From contig JAIOTO010000005.1 of assembly GCA_021106765.1 (NCBI GenBank), positions 1 through 39,420 of the forward strand: a DNA stretch of 39,420 nt, read 5' to 3'. The notes under the pieces are model-generated. The model made no database searches. It was not told the DNA's origin and saw nothing but the letters and a program-made list of their open reading frames with translations. Each line of letters opens with the position of its first letter. The first letter of the stretch is position 1. Below, piece after piece: positions 7,628 to 17,141 of this stretch. This DNA is from Methanosarcinaceae archaeon. Lineage in GTDB: Archaea; Halobacteriota; Methanosarcinia; Methanosarcinales; Methanosarcinaceae. The position numbers were made by a program, and so were the translations under genes.

Positions 7628-9070
7628 TTAGATCAGTACATCTGCAGCATTCATTGCCATTTGAACAAATGGTTCAGGCCAGAAACCAATTGCAAGCACA
7701 CCGAACACTGCAATGAGCAGTGCAACGACGTACGGAGCTGGTTCCGATACTCTTTCTCCTTCTGCCGGTATGAAGTACATGTACTTCACGACCCTGGCAT
7801 AGTAGTACAGGGATATCGCACTGTTGATGATCGCGATCACCGCAAGCCAGACAAAACCTGATTCAATGGTCGATGAGAAGAGGATGAACTTGCTCACAAA
7901 TCCTGCCGTTGGTGGTATACCGGCCAGTGCGAATACAAAGATCGTCAGACTCAATGCAGTGATGGGCATCCTCTTACCAAGCCCTTTGAAATTATCTATG
8001 TGGTCAGGTATCTCGGACTTCTTGTCATCCTTGAACACCATGTACACCACCGCAGCGGTCGCAATGAAAGCTCCAGCCTTCATGAAACCGTGGGAAAGAG
8101 CGTACAATATACCTCCTGTGAGTGCCATTGGTGTGAGTACCACAAATGCCATGGAGATGTACCCTGCCTGTGCAAGAGATGAATATGCAAGCATTCTCTT
8201 GACACTTGTCTGGGAAAGAGCCACAACATTGCCGTAGGTCATTGTGATCACGGCCAGTATGGCAAAGGCGATAGTCCAATCTGCCTGTAATCCGATCAGG
8301 GCTACGATGAACACCTTAAAGGCTGCCACAAAACCCATCTTCTTTGAACCTGCTGCCAATAGTGCAGATACTACGGAAGGGGACCCCTGATAGGTATCCG
8401 GTGCCCACATGTGGAATGGAACAAGAGCGATCTTGAAACCAAAACCTGCTATAAGCAGTACGACCGATAGTAATCCCATTGGGCTTGACATCAGCAGATC
8501 GGCATTCTGTGCCACAGCGGATATGTTTGTAGTGCCGGATGCACCGTAAACGAACGATATACCCAGTAATAGCAGGGCTCCGGAGAGGGCTCCAGCAATG
8601 AAATATTTCATTGCAGCCTCGAGAGAACGTGGATTCTGTTTCTCAAAACCTGCAAGGGCATATGTCGCAAGACTGGCAAGCTCGAATGCCACGAATAGCA
8701 CCATAAGGTCCTCTGCCGATGCCACCATCATCATACCAAAGGTAGCGAACAGCACAAGAGTATAGAACTCCTCAGTGTGGCTGTTGCCTTCCGTATACTT
8801 GATAGATGCAATGGATACGAGCAGGGTCACTGTCAGGAACACAAGCTTGAAGAACTGCGAAAGTGCATTAATACCCAGGGTTCCTGAGAACAACGTCGCA
8901 CTGGTGCCCAGACTGTTTATTGTCAGAACCAGTGCAATGATACAACCAAGTGTTGAGAAATATGCAAGGATCTTTTTGGATGGCGTGCTCATGAACAATC
9001 CTGCTAACAGCACAACCAAACCTGTCACTACAATAGTAATCTCGGGTGCGAGCAACATCAAATCTGTCAT
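7628..9070 (-). CDS. fpoN: F420H2 dehydrogenase subunit FpoN (NuoN-like)
   Basis: FpoN is one of three antiporter-like subunits that move protons across the membrane when F420H2 is oxidised. The 480-residue protein has about 14 membrane segments and the family signature VPFHMWAPDTYQGSPSVVSA, with the conserved Lys-Lys pair in AAGSKKMGF just after it. A Glu in LFVAFELASLATYAL matches the proton-channel Glu of this family. It ends 13 nt before fpoO and starts three bases after the fpoM stop codon. The length equals that of related NuoN proteins. Confidence 0.97.
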   Translation of the reverse strand: MTDLMLLAPEITIVVTGLVVLLAGLFMSTPSKKILAYFSTLGCIIALVLTINSLGTSATLFSGTLGINALSQFFKLVFLTVTLLVSIASIKYTEGNSHTEEFYTLVLFATFGMMMVASAEDLMVLFVAFELASLATYALAGFEKQNPRSLEAAMKYFIAGALSGALLLLGISFVYGASGTTNISAVAQNADLLMSSPMGLLSVVLLIAGFGFKIALVPFHMWAPDTYQGSPSVVSALLAAGSKKMGFVAAFKVFIVALIGLQADWTIAFAILAVITMTYGNVVALSQTSVKRMLAYSSLAQAGYISMAFVVLTPMALTGGILYALSHGFMKAGAFIATAAVVYMVFKDDKKSEIPDHIDNFKGLGKRMPITALSLTIFVFALAGIPPTAGFVSKFILFSSTIESGFVWLAVIAIINSAISLYYYARVVKYMYFIPAEGERVSEPAPYVVALLIAVFGVLAIGFWPEPFVQMAMNAADVLI

Positions 9071-9073
9071 CGT

Positions 9074-10561
9074 TCACACCCCCAGTACAGCCATAAGGCT
9101 GATTATTTGTTCAGAGTTCGTTATCATCATATCCAGCACCGGACTGGGATCCAATCCAAAGTACAGTACGAGTAGAGCGATCACTGTCATTGGGAAAACC
9201 TGATTGGTGGACAGGTCCACTACTTCACCAAGCTTCTCATTATAGACACCAAACATTGCTCTTTGCATTGCCCAGAGATGGTATGCCGCTGTGACCACTA
9301 TGGCTAACAGAGCGATGATCACATAGCCCGGGACATTCGCAAAACTGAATGTCAGGACCAGGAACTCGGCAATGAAACCGGTCAATCCTGGCAGACCAAG
9401 TGATGCCATGAAAGCAACCATCATTATGACCGTGAGCTTTGGCATCTTCTTCGCAAGACCTCCCAGCTCATTGATGATCCTTGTACCTGCATTGGCCTGG
9501 ATCACTCCAACTGACATGAACATAATGCTCATGATCAATCCGTGGGAGAACTGCTGGAACATAGCTCCAGACACTGATAGCGAGACAAGTCCCGCACATC
9601 CAAGGGTCACATATCCCATGTGGCTTATACTGGAATATGCTATCATCCTCTTCAGGTCTTTCTGTGCGAGTGCGAGGAATGCACCGTACAGGATACTTAC
9701 AGCCCCAAGAACACCCATGATCGTGATCATAAGGCTTGGTGTTCCAGTGGATGGAAGCATTGGGAGCATGACCCTGAAAAGACCATAACCACCGATCTTG
9801 AGCAGTATGAAAAGCACACTGCCAGCAACAGGCGCCTCTGCATATGCATCAGGCAACCAGGAATGGAATGGGAACATCGGGATCTTAACAATGAAACCGA
9901 ACAACAATGCCAGGAATATTGCATCCTTGGCCATTCCAGACCCGATGAACGAGAACTGTTCTATCAGGTAATTGATACCCATATTCGGAGTTCCGGTCTG
10001 GGCCCATGCGGCAAAGTACAGTCCAAAGATACCCAGCAGCATCACCAGGGACGCAACGTGGGTGTAGATAAAGAACTTGATAGCAGCATGATCTTTATTT
10101 GGTCCGCCCCATATACTCACCATGAAGAATAGTGGTACAAGGGTAAGTTCCCAGAATATGTAGAACATGAAGAAATCAAGGGATACAAATACTCCGATCA
10201 CAGCACCCTGCATGGCAAGTATTAGCCCGTAGAACCTATTTGGAGCTGCTCTGACATCATCCCATGTGAAGACCACCAACAGTGGAATTACTATGGCATT
10301 GAGCAGGATCATTGGCATGGAAATACCATCCACACCCACATGATAGCTGATACCAAGCGAGGGTATCCAGCTGGCCAGCTCTTCAAATTGTAAGGCTGCC
10401 GTAGTGCTGTCGAATGTGAAGTACATGTAGAGTGTCAGGATCAGTGTTATGAGGGTGCCTGCAAGAGCAGACATCCTGGCCTGTTCCCTAGTACTTGTCA
10501 AGAATGTGATGGCTGAGAACAATAATGGTATCAGCACGATCAGAGATAATATAGGTAACAT
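9074..10561 (-). CDS. fpoM: F420H2 dehydrogenase subunit FpoM (NuoM-like)
   Basis: FpoM is the second antiporter-like proton-pumping subunit. The 495-residue protein has about 14 membrane segments. It carries the channel Glu in FYIFWELTLVPLFFM, the signature PMFPFHSWLPDAYAEAPVAGS with an LLKIGGYGLFR helix after it, and the conserved RMIAYSSISHMGY helix. The gene begins right after fpoL (TAA-ATG) with a strong CGGAGG site inside the fpoL end, so translation is coupled. Confidence 0.98.
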   Translation of the reverse strand: MLPILSLIVLIPLLFSAITFLTSTREQARMSALAGTLITLILTLYMYFTFDSTTAALQFEELASWIPSLGISYHVGVDGISMPMILLNAIVIPLLVVFTWDDVRAAPNRFYGLILAMQGAVIGVFVSLDFFMFYIFWELTLVPLFFMVSIWGGPNKDHAAIKFFIYTHVASLVMLLGIFGLYFAAWAQTGTPNMGINYLIEQFSFIGSGMAKDAIFLALLFGFIVKIPMFPFHSWLPDAYAEAPVAGSVLFILLKIGGYGLFRVMLPMLPSTGTPSLMITIMGVLGAVSILYGAFLALAQKDLKRMIAYSSISHMGYVTLGCAGLVSLSVSGAMFQQFSHGLIMSIMFMSVGVIQANAGTRIINELGGLAKKMPKLTVIMMVAFMASLGLPGLTGFIAEFLVLTFSFANVPGYVIIALLAIVVTAAYHLWAMQRAMFGVYNEKLGEVVDLSTNQVFPMTVIALLVLYFGLDPSPVLDMMITNSEQIISLMAVLGV

Positions 10562-12577
10562 TTAGAATACCTCCGTGACAAGTTCAACCAGTATTAACAG
10601 AAGACCAACTCCTGTTATGATCGCTGTTGCATATTGTTGTATAACTCCTGTCTGGGCCTTTTTCAGGACCTCACCAGCTTCTATTATGAAACCACTGATA
10701 CCACTGACGATCCAGTCCAGAGATTTTTCCAGGTAGAATCCCGCCAGAGCAATACCCTCATAGATGAACTTTATCGAGAAGAGCTCGGTAAATATCTGAT
10801 GCTGGTAATACCTGTTGTACAGAAGTTTGTACACCGGATTGTTCCTTGATACAATATCGCTCATGTCGATCAACTTGAGATAGTACACTACAAATGCGAT
10901 CAATAGCCCGATTAGAGCAACGATGATAGGCATCCATAGGATCAACAACGGTTCATGATGACCTGCTGTATGAGCAAGCTCATAGCCGCCCAGTCCTGCA
11001 AGTTCATGGAAGTCCATGTGTACGAAATCGTTCAGGAAGGTAGTGGAAAGGAATCCATTGAACACTTTTGTTGTCAATGCTCCAAAGATCAGTGCGAACA
11101 CGCCGAGTATGCCCAGGGGCACTGTCATGGACGCTGGGGACTCGTGTCCACCATAATCAGATCTTGGCTCGCCTGTAAAGGTCATGAACAGTAACCTGAA
11201 AATGTACAGGGATGTCAGCAATGCGGCCACGATAGCGAATACGTATGGGAACCAGCTACCGCCATGTTCTCCAAAGAGGTATGCTGCCTCTATTATCGGA
11301 TCTTTGCTCAAGAATCCGCTGGCACCTATTCGCGTGCCCGGGATACCCAGACCCGCCAGGGCCAGAGCCGCAGCGAACATTGTCGCTGCAGTGATAGGCA
11401 TTACCTTGGCCACACCACCGAGCTGTCTCATGTCATGAGTACCGACCGCATGGATCACACTGCCGGCACATAGGAACAACAGAGCCTTGAAGAAAGCATG
11501 GTTGATCAGATGGAATATTGAGATACCAACTGCCTCTGCACCGATGACTGCTCCCATACCGAGACCAAGTGTCATATAACCGAGCTGACTGATAGTGGAA
11601 AATGCAAGGACTCTTTTCAGATCGTTCATCACAAGACCCATAGTAGCTGCGAACAGTGCTGTAAATGCACCGACATATGCCACGATTATGAGTGATTGTG
11701 GAGCTGCGAGGAACATTGGGAACGTTCGTGCAACCAGATACACACCCGCTGTAACCATTGTTGCTGCATGGATCAGAGCGGAGACAGTTGTCGGGCCTTC
11801 CATTGCATCAGGAAGCCACACATGTAGGGGGAACTGACCCGATTTACCTACAGCACCACCGAAGAACAGCAGTGTTATAATTGTCAGATGACTGATCTCA
11901 TAACCCAGTATTGTCGCAGTCATTGCGGACAGTTCAGGTATGAAACTGAATATCTCGTCGAACCTGAGCAGGTAGACCCCATCAGGGATGGTACCATTGA
12001 CCAGTTTGAAGATATCAGTGAACAGCAATATAATACCTGCCAGGAACATGACATCTCCGATCCTGGTGGTCAGGAACGCCTTCTTGGCTGCGGATGCAGC
12101 CGATGGTTTCTCAAACCAGAAACCGATAAGCAGGTATGAGCTAAGACCAACAAGTTCCCAGCATATAAAGAACTGGAGAATATTGTCGGAAAGAACTACT
12201 CCCAGCATAGCTGCTGTGAAGAGTGCCGTTTCTGCGAAATACCTGGACTGTGCCTTATCGTGTGACATGTATCCGAGTGCGAAGATGTGGATCAACAGGC
12301 TCACGAATGAGACCATTGAAAGCATTACCGCCGCAAGCGGGTCGATCAGTATTCCGAGATTGAGAATCGAAAACCAATGATATGACTGACTTATGACATG
12401 TTCAGGATTTGCCAGCATATTTATGGTGATAACTATCGATATCAAGAATGAACCTGTTATCGCTGCTATCGGGATCATTGCACCGCCGGATGGAAGCTTC
12501 TTCCCGAGGAAGAAGGTCAACACAAACGCAAGTGCTGGCAATATTGGGATCAAAAATGCAAGATCTTCTATAGCCAT
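10562..12577 (-). CDS. fpoL: F420H2 dehydrogenase subunit FpoL (NuoL-like)
   Basis: FpoL is the largest antiporter-like subunit, 671 residues. In complex I its long C-terminal helix runs along the membrane arm; here the last 150 residues have the same make-up, with a soluble stretch and then two more membrane helices. Signatures include FFICWELVGLSSYLLIGFW, the motif GKSGQFPLHVWLPDAMEGP and the following HAATMVTAGVYL helix. The start is ATG at 12577, after GAGGTGG. A GTG three codons upstream is part of that site and unlikely to be used. The fpoK stop lies two bases before the start. Confidence 0.98.
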   Translation of the reverse strand: MAIEDLAFLIPILPALAFVLTFFLGKKLPSGGAMIPIAAITGSFLISIVITINMLANPEHVISQSYHWFSILNLGILIDPLAAVMLSMVSFVSLLIHIFALGYMSHDKAQSRYFAETALFTAAMLGVVLSDNILQFFICWELVGLSSYLLIGFWFEKPSAASAAKKAFLTTRIGDVMFLAGIILLFTDIFKLVNGTIPDGVYLLRFDEIFSFIPELSAMTATILGYEISHLTIITLLFFGGAVGKSGQFPLHVWLPDAMEGPTTVSALIHAATMVTAGVYLVARTFPMFLAAPQSLIIVAYVGAFTALFAATMGLVMNDLKRVLAFSTISQLGYMTLGLGMGAVIGAEAVGISIFHLINHAFFKALLFLCAGSVIHAVGTHDMRQLGGVAKVMPITAATMFAAALALAGLGIPGTRIGASGFLSKDPIIEAAYLFGEHGGSWFPYVFAIVAALLTSLYIFRLLFMTFTGEPRSDYGGHESPASMTVPLGILGVFALIFGALTTKVFNGFLSTTFLNDFVHMDFHELAGLGGYELAHTAGHHEPLLILWMPIIVALIGLLIAFVVYYLKLIDMSDIVSRNNPVYKLLYNRYYQHQIFTELFSIKFIYEGIALAGFYLEKSLDWIVSGISGFIIEAGEVLKKAQTGVIQQYATAIITGVGLLLILVELVTEVF

Positions 12578-12579
12578 TT

Positions 12580-12882
12580 TTACCACCTCAACAGATTAAG
12601 CTTACTAAGATCGATCGAATCATGCATCCTATAGATAGATATCAGTATTGCAAATCCGATAACCGCTTCTGCTGCGGCAAGTGCGATGGAGAACAATACG
12701 AATACCTGACCCGTCAGATCATCGTTGTAGCTTGAGAAAGCCACAAAATTGATATTCGCCGAATTGAGCATCAGCTCCACGCGCATCAATATCCGGATAC
12801 CGTTGCTTTGCGATATTAATCCATAGAGACCTATGGCAAATATGATCGCTGAAAGACCTAGGTAACAGTTCAGCGGTATCAT
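12580..12882 (-). CDS. fpoK: F420H2 dehydrogenase subunit FpoK (NuoK-like)
   Basis: FpoK is a small membrane subunit of 100 residues with three hydrophobic helices. It matches NuoK in size and in the conserved Glu of helix two ([14 protein letters not shown]) and the helix-three Glu ([11 protein letters not shown]). Both lie on the chain of charged residues along the membrane arm. The start overlaps the stop of the second fpoJ gene by four bases (ATGA), a sign of coupled translation. Confidence 0.97.
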   Translation of the reverse strand: MIPLNCYLGLSAIIFAIGLYGLISQSNGIRILMRVELMLNSANINFVAFSSYNDDLTGQVFVLFSIALAAAEAVIGFAILISIYRMHDSIDLSKLNLLRW

Positions 12883-13232
12883 TCGTCATCCTCTCCTTTT
12901 GCCATATATATTGCACCTATAAGTGATGAAAGTAACACTACCGACAGGATCTCAAAGGGTACGACCAGATCAGTGAAGATCAGTACTCCTATTCCCTTTA
13001 TGTTACTCTGATCTGCTATGTTCTGAGGAAGCTGGTCCACAATATTCCACGAGGTACCATACAGTGACACCAGAACAATTGCCAGGAACAGCATTACTAT
13101 ACCCATCCTTAACATGGTCTGCAGGATGATACGTACAGTTGGAGGTCTAACATCAAGCAACCTTAATATCGTCCTCTTGATATTGAACTGATGTATAAAC
13201 GCCTCTTCGAGGGAAGGCCTTTCACCTGACAT
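12879..13232 (-). CDS. fpoJ: F420H2 dehydrogenase FpoJ, C-terminal half (second fpoJ gene)
   Basis: NuoJ of bacteria is one chain of five membrane helices; in this operon it is split in two. This 117-residue part holds the last two helices: [18 protein letters not shown], and [20 protein letters not shown] at the C terminus, with a soluble loop between. The start at 13232 follows GGAG by about 9 nt. It overlaps the first fpoJ gene by 11 bases in another frame, so it is a true separate gene and not a sequencing frameshift. A GTG at 13241 is less well spaced. The same split is known in Methanosarcina. Confidence 0.9.
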   Translation of the reverse strand: MSGERPSLEEAFIHQFNIKRTILRLLDVRPPTVRIILQTMLRMGIVMLFLAIVLVSLYGTSWNIVDQLPQNIADQSNIKGIGVLIFTDLVVPFEILSVVLLSSLIGAIYMAKGEDDE

Positions 13233-13494
13233 CCTGGTCACTCTCCATACTCTTTTTAGTCAACATCACAGCGAAAAGGATCAGAACTCCGATCGCTCCA
13301 ATGTAAACAAGTATCTGGATCACTCCAAGGAATTGCGCATTCAATGTAACATATATCCCCGCCACTGTAAGTAATGAAAGCATCAGTGCCATTGACGCAC
13401 GAACGATATCCTTTGCAGTGATGGTCGCAATGGAAAAACCAATGAGTAACACTGATAAAATGGCAAAGACAATAGCTTCAAACAATCCGACCAT
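13222..13494 (-). CDS. fpoJ: F420H2 dehydrogenase FpoJ, N-terminal half (first fpoJ gene)
   Basis: This 90-residue protein holds the first three helices of a NuoJ-type subunit, ending with VIQILVYIGAIGVLILFAVML. That stretch matches the NuoJ helix three, which contains the pi-bulge and the conserved Tyr-Gly turn. The start at 13494 has GGAGGAAT just upstream; a longer frame reaching back into fpoI is spurious. The gene begins two bases from the fpoI stop codon and overlaps the second fpoJ gene. Confidence 0.92.
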   Translation of the reverse strand: MVGLFEAIVFAILSVLLIGFSIATITAKDIVRASMALMLSLLTVAGIYVTLNAQFLGVIQILVYIGAIGVLILFAVMLTKKSMESDQDVR

Positions 13495-13495
13495 T

Positions 13496-13903
13496 TTATT
13501 CCTCCTCTCCAATTGGGGTTTCCCTGGCCAGCATGTCCGGAGTATACAACAACTCCTCATGTGTCCATCTGATAACACCTGTAGTGTAAACCTTGGTGCT
13601 TGACAGAGCATCCTTCGGACACTGGTCTATACAAAGTCCACAGAACATGCAGTGGCTGATATCTATCGCCGGGAACCACCGTCTTTTATCATTATCCTTA
13701 CTTACCTTGTCCCGTACGATCTTTATCGCATTGTTGGGACAGGTGCTGGCACATATTCCGCACCCTATACACTCACTTTTATCAAGTTTCTGAAGCCCTC
13801 TGAACCGATCAGGTAATTCACTGGGTACCTCAGGGTATCTCCGGGTTACCGGAGGGCCATCATATATATGTTTTATTGCCTGTACAATATTCTTCAAAAC
13901 CAT
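13496..13903 (-). CDS. fpoI: F420H2 dehydrogenase subunit FpoI (NuoI-like ferredoxin subunit)
   Basis: FpoI carries two [4Fe-4S] clusters that pass electrons from the F420-oxidising side to FpoB. The 135-residue protein has the two full motifs: C45-x2-C48-x2-C51-x3-C55 and C85-x2-C88-x2-C91-x3-C95. Each final Cys is followed by Pro, as in 8Fe ferredoxins. The N-terminal 35 residues anchor it to the membrane arm in the complex I model. It lies four bases after fpoH. The length is short compared with NuoI (about 180) but usual for Fpo. Confidence 0.97.
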   Translation of the reverse strand: MVLKNIVQAIKHIYDGPPVTRRYPEVPSELPDRFRGLQKLDKSECIGCGICASTCPNNAIKIVRDKVSKDNDKRRWFPAIDISHCMFCGLCIDQCPKDALSSTKVYTTGVIRWTHEELLYTPDMLARETPIGEEE

Positions 13904-13907
13904 CCTA

Positions 13908-14936
13908 TCACACTCCCATGTAAAGACCCAGTACTATTGCCCATCCCAGGTTCAGCAGTGAAAGTGGAAGCAACTTTTTCCAGCTCATATCGACAACCTG
14001 GTCGATACCAAACCTTGGAACTGCCCATCGCAGCATTATGATCGTAAGGATCACAAGAACCACCTTCAATAGGAAATACACCGTTGGGAGTATAACGCCA
14101 AGTACCGTGATGTCTGTCAGGAACAAAGGTAAGTTCCAACCTCCGAGGAACAACAATACAACCAGCATCGAACCAAGTATCAGATGGATATATTCTGCAA
14201 AGAAACCAAGTCCGAAACGCATACCACTGTATTCAGTGATCCAGCCAGCTACAAGTTCCTCTTCCGATTCGTTCTGATCGAACGGCAGACGACCCATATC
14301 GGCCATCATTGCCACAAAGAACACAATGAATCCGATGGGTTGCAGGAAAATGAACCATATTGGATTCTGTGCCTGTGCGATCTCAACAAGATTGAGTGAA
14401 CCGACCATAATAGCCACACTGACTATAGTGATACCAAGGGGAACCTCATAACCGATCATTCGTGCAAAGTTCCTGAAAGCACCAAGAAGCGAATACTTGT
14501 TATTGGAACTGTATGCATACATGAAAGAACCGAGGATCGCTATCGAAGACACTGCCTCGATATACAATATACTGATATCCATGTCCGTAATAGCTATTGG
14601 ATACTCTGTACCATTAAGCACAATGGCTCCGAAAGGAATCGCCACCAGCATCAGGAACACAGATCCCATCAGAGCGATCGGTGCAGACACGAACAGGAGC
14701 TTGTCAGCTTTTGCAGGGATCAGGTCTTCCTTTGTCAACAGCTTAATAGCATCTGCAACAAGCTGGAAGATCCCGAAAGGACCAACATATTTAGGACCGA
14801 TCCTTGACTGAATATCTCCTGATAGTTTACGCTCGAACCATACCGTAAGCATGGCGCCCATGAATATTGCGCCTATTAGACCAAGACCACAGATCGACCG
14901 GAACCAAGGATTGAATAAGATATCTGGAACATCCAT
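13908..14936 (-). CDS. fpoH: F420H2 dehydrogenase subunit FpoH (NuoH-like)
   Basis: FpoH links the membrane arm to the peripheral arm and forms part of the cavity where methanophenazine is reduced. The 342-residue protein has eight membrane helices and typical motifs: WFERKLSGDIQSRIGPKYVG on the first loop and the acidic ESEEELVAGWITEYSGMRFG loop, both lining the quinone chamber in complex I. The ATG at 14936 lies 4 nt after AGGTGAT, which also contains the fpoD stop codon. A GTG at 14945 belongs to this site and is rejected. Confidence 0.98.
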   Translation of the reverse strand: MDVPDILFNPWFRSICGLGLIGAIFMGAMLTVWFERKLSGDIQSRIGPKYVGPFGIFQLVADAIKLLTKEDLIPAKADKLLFVSAPIALMGSVFLMLVAIPFGAIVLNGTEYPIAITDMDISILYIEAVSSIAILGSFMYAYSSNNKYSLLGAFRNFARMIGYEVPLGITIVSVAIMVGSLNLVEIAQAQNPIWFIFLQPIGFIVFFVAMMADMGRLPFDQNESEEELVAGWITEYSGMRFGLGFFAEYIHLILGSMLVVLLFLGGWNLPLFLTDITVLGVILPTVYFLLKVVLVILTIIMLRWAVPRFGIDQVVDMSWKKLLPLSLLNLGWAIVLGLYMGV

Positions 14937-14941
14937 GATTA

Positions 14942-16066
14942 TCACCTATCTGCCTCACTTGTACAACCGTCCATACTTCCGGCGATCGCTGCCACATCAG
15001 CCATAGTAGTTCCTATAAGAAGTGGTGGCAGTGCCTGCATTGTAGGATAGACCGGGCCTCGGACCTTTGCACGATACGGCTTGTCCGATCCATCGGACAC
15101 CATATACATTCCCATCTCACCTCGCGGGTCCTCCACCCTGTGGAACACATCACCAGCAGGAACCCTCATCACGGGGGTACGTCTGCCATACAACGAATCT
15201 TCGAAGAACAGGGGACCATCCGGGATCTGATCCAGTGCCTGTTCGATGATATACATACTCTCACGCATCTCGTTCAGTCTGACAACAATACGAGCAACGA
15301 TGTCACCATCCTTTTGCGTGCATACCTTGAAATCAAGATCATTATATACCAGATAGGGCTCATCCTTCCGGATATCGAAAGAAACGCCTGTTGCACGCAA
15401 TGGCGGACCTGATACACCAAGGTTCTTTGCGACATCGGCAGTCAATACGCCAACACCTTCACAGCGAGTCCTATATATCTCATCGGAATTGAACAACGTT
15501 TCATACATATCGATCTTCTGTTTCAGATCAATAAATACAGTCCGGACCTTATCCTCGAAACCATCGGGAAGATCGTCCTGGACACCTCCAAATCGTAAGA
15601 AGGTATGTGTGATACGAGCACCGGTCACCATATCCATCAACGAAAGGACGTCTTCCCTTTCCCTGATAGTGTACATGAACATAGAAACAAAACCAATGAA
15701 AGCACCGAACTCACCCGTTCCAAGCAGATGACTCTGCAACCTTGAGAGCTCTTCTATGATCACACGTATATACTGGGATCTTTCCGGAACTTCGATATCC
15801 GCAAGTTTTTCAACCGCACCTACATAAGCTTCCTCGTTGGTCATTGCTGTCAGGTAACATATTCTATCAACGATCGGTATACCCTGAAGATATGTCTTAT
15901 TTTCCAATATCTTTTCAATGCCTTTATGGATAAAGCCCAACTCTATATCAGCATCCATCACCGTTTCACCCTTAAGCCGCAGGTTCAACCTGAACGGCCC
16001 GGGTTGCATAGGATGCTGGGGTCCGAGGTGGACGATCATCTCTGAAGAACTTAACATTTCATCCAT
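14942..16066 (-). CDS. fpoD: F420H2 dehydrogenase subunit FpoD (NuoD-like, 49-kDa)
   Basis: FpoD is the homologue of the hydrogenase large subunit that, in complex I, forms the quinone site next to cluster N2. The 374-residue protein has LGPQHPMQPGPFRLNL at 14-29, VDRICYLTAMTNEEAY and the C-terminal DPRGEMGMYMVSDGS. The nickel-binding Cys pairs of hydrogenases are absent, as expected. The second His of the complex I HPxxHG motif is Pro22 here, which may suit methanophenazine instead of quinone. It starts 11 nt after the fpoC stop codon. Confidence 0.98.
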   Translation of the reverse strand: MDEMLSSSEMIVHLGPQHPMQPGPFRLNLRLKGETVMDADIELGFIHKGIEKILENKTYLQGIPIVDRICYLTAMTNEEAYVGAVEKLADIEVPERSQYIRVIIEELSRLQSHLLGTGEFGAFIGFVSMFMYTIREREDVLSLMDMVTGARITHTFLRFGGVQDDLPDGFEDKVRTVFIDLKQKIDMYETLFNSDEIYRTRCEGVGVLTADVAKNLGVSGPPLRATGVSFDIRKDEPYLVYNDLDFKVCTQKDGDIVARIVVRLNEMRESMYIIEQALDQIPDGPLFFEDSLYGRRTPVMRVPAGDVFHRVEDPRGEMGMYMVSDGSDKPYRAKVRGPVYPTMQALPPLLIGTTMADVAAIAGSMDGCTSEADR

Positions 16067-16076
16067 CTTTAATCAC

Positions 16077-16562
16077 TCACACCAAATTATTCGCAGTCCG
16101 ATTCGGAAATCCTTCATAATCCTTTCTGAGAGGCCAATCACCCAGCATATCATCGGGAAGGATAAGCTGCCTGAGATCCGGATGGTTGGTGTACTTCACA
16201 CCAAATAGTTCGTATATCTCTCTCTCATACCAATTCGCATTCCAGTAGACAGGAACGATAGACTCGATAACCGGCGCATCCCTTGGCAACCTTACCTTGA
16301 GGGTCAACAATACCGGATGATCGTAGGAAGCAATATGATAGATAACCTCGATCTCTCCCTTTTGTATGTAGTCTACAGCTGTTTCATTTGAAAGATGATC
16401 GAATCCAAGTTCATCTTTAAGATACTGACATACCGTCTTCACGCTTTCCTCACGCTCTTTATCCAGATATGCAGATACTCGTATGTCAGATACCACCTCT
16501 GCATTAGAGATGGTCCCTGTGAAACTTTTCATCAGTGAATCAATAATATCCTGTGCATTCAT
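16077..16562 (-). CDS. fpoC: F420H2 dehydrogenase subunit FpoC (NuoC-like, 30-kDa)
   Basis: FpoC is the structural subunit that holds FpoB and FpoD together in the peripheral arm; it has no cofactor. The 161-residue protein shows the family signature NANWYEREIYELFGVKYTNHPDLRQL in its second half and ends with the DWPLRKDY element. The ATG at 16562 has GAGGTGAG a few bases upstream. It begins nine bases after fpoB ends. Confidence 0.97.
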   Translation of the reverse strand: MNAQDIIDSLMKSFTGTISNAEVVSDIRVSAYLDKEREESVKTVCQYLKDELGFDHLSNETAVDYIQKGEIEVIYHIASYDHPVLLTLKVRLPRDAPVIESIVPVYWNANWYEREIYELFGVKYTNHPDLRQLILPDDMLGDWPLRKDYEGFPNRTANNLV

Positions 16563-16571
16563 GAACTCACC

Positions 16572-17141
16572 TCAATAATCTGTACCATGATCTTCTTTGG
16601 CCATGATCTTCTTCTGGAGTTCGATGAAACCCTGGAGAAGTGCCTCAGGTCTTGGCGGACAACCGGGAATATACACATCCACCGGGAATATCTTATCAAT
16701 GTTCTGCACCGTACTGTAGGACTCGTAGAAAGGACCGCCACTTATCGAGCAATCCCCCATGCAGATGATCCATTTGGGAGATGGCATCTGTTCCCACAGT
16801 TTTTTGAGAGCTGGAAGATATTTTATTGTTACATAACCACTGATTATCATGACATCTGCATGCCGCGGGGAGTTACGGGGAATGATCCCAAAACGGTCCG
16901 TGTCATAATGAGCACAACCTGTGGCGATCATCTCGACACCACAACAACCCATTGGCTGGGTCATGAACCACAGGGAATTCTTCCGACCCCAATTAATAAC
17001 ATCCTGTATCTTGGTCTTTTTCAAAAACTCATTGATCGCCATGGATGTTGTTGTGATCACATCCGGGATATGTTCAATCTCATCCGTATCGGATTCGCCT
17101 AGAAAAATGTTTTCATTCACATTCTCTTTTAATTCAGCCAT
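16572..17141 (-). CDS. fpoB: F420H2 dehydrogenase subunit FpoB (NuoB-like, PSST)
   Basis: FpoB carries the N2-type [4Fe-4S] cluster that gives electrons to methanophenazine. The 189-residue protein has the four ligands in the usual order: the adjacent pair C66-C67 in TQPMGCCGVEM, C131 in ICMGDCSISGG and C161 in YIPGCPPRPEAL. The N-terminal 35 residues are acidic and poorly conserved. The start at 17141 lies inside the end of fpoA, with a run of G (GGGGGCCC) serving as ribosome binding site. Confidence 0.98.
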   Translation of the reverse strand: MAELKENVNENIFLGESDTDEIEHIPDVITTTSMAINEFLKKTKIQDVINWGRKNSLWFMTQPMGCCGVEMIATGCAHYDTDRFGIIPRNSPRHADVMIISGYVTIKYLPALKKLWEQMPSPKWIICMGDCSISGGPFYESYSTVQNIDKIFPVDVYIPGCPPRPEALLQGFIELQKKIMAKEDHGTDY

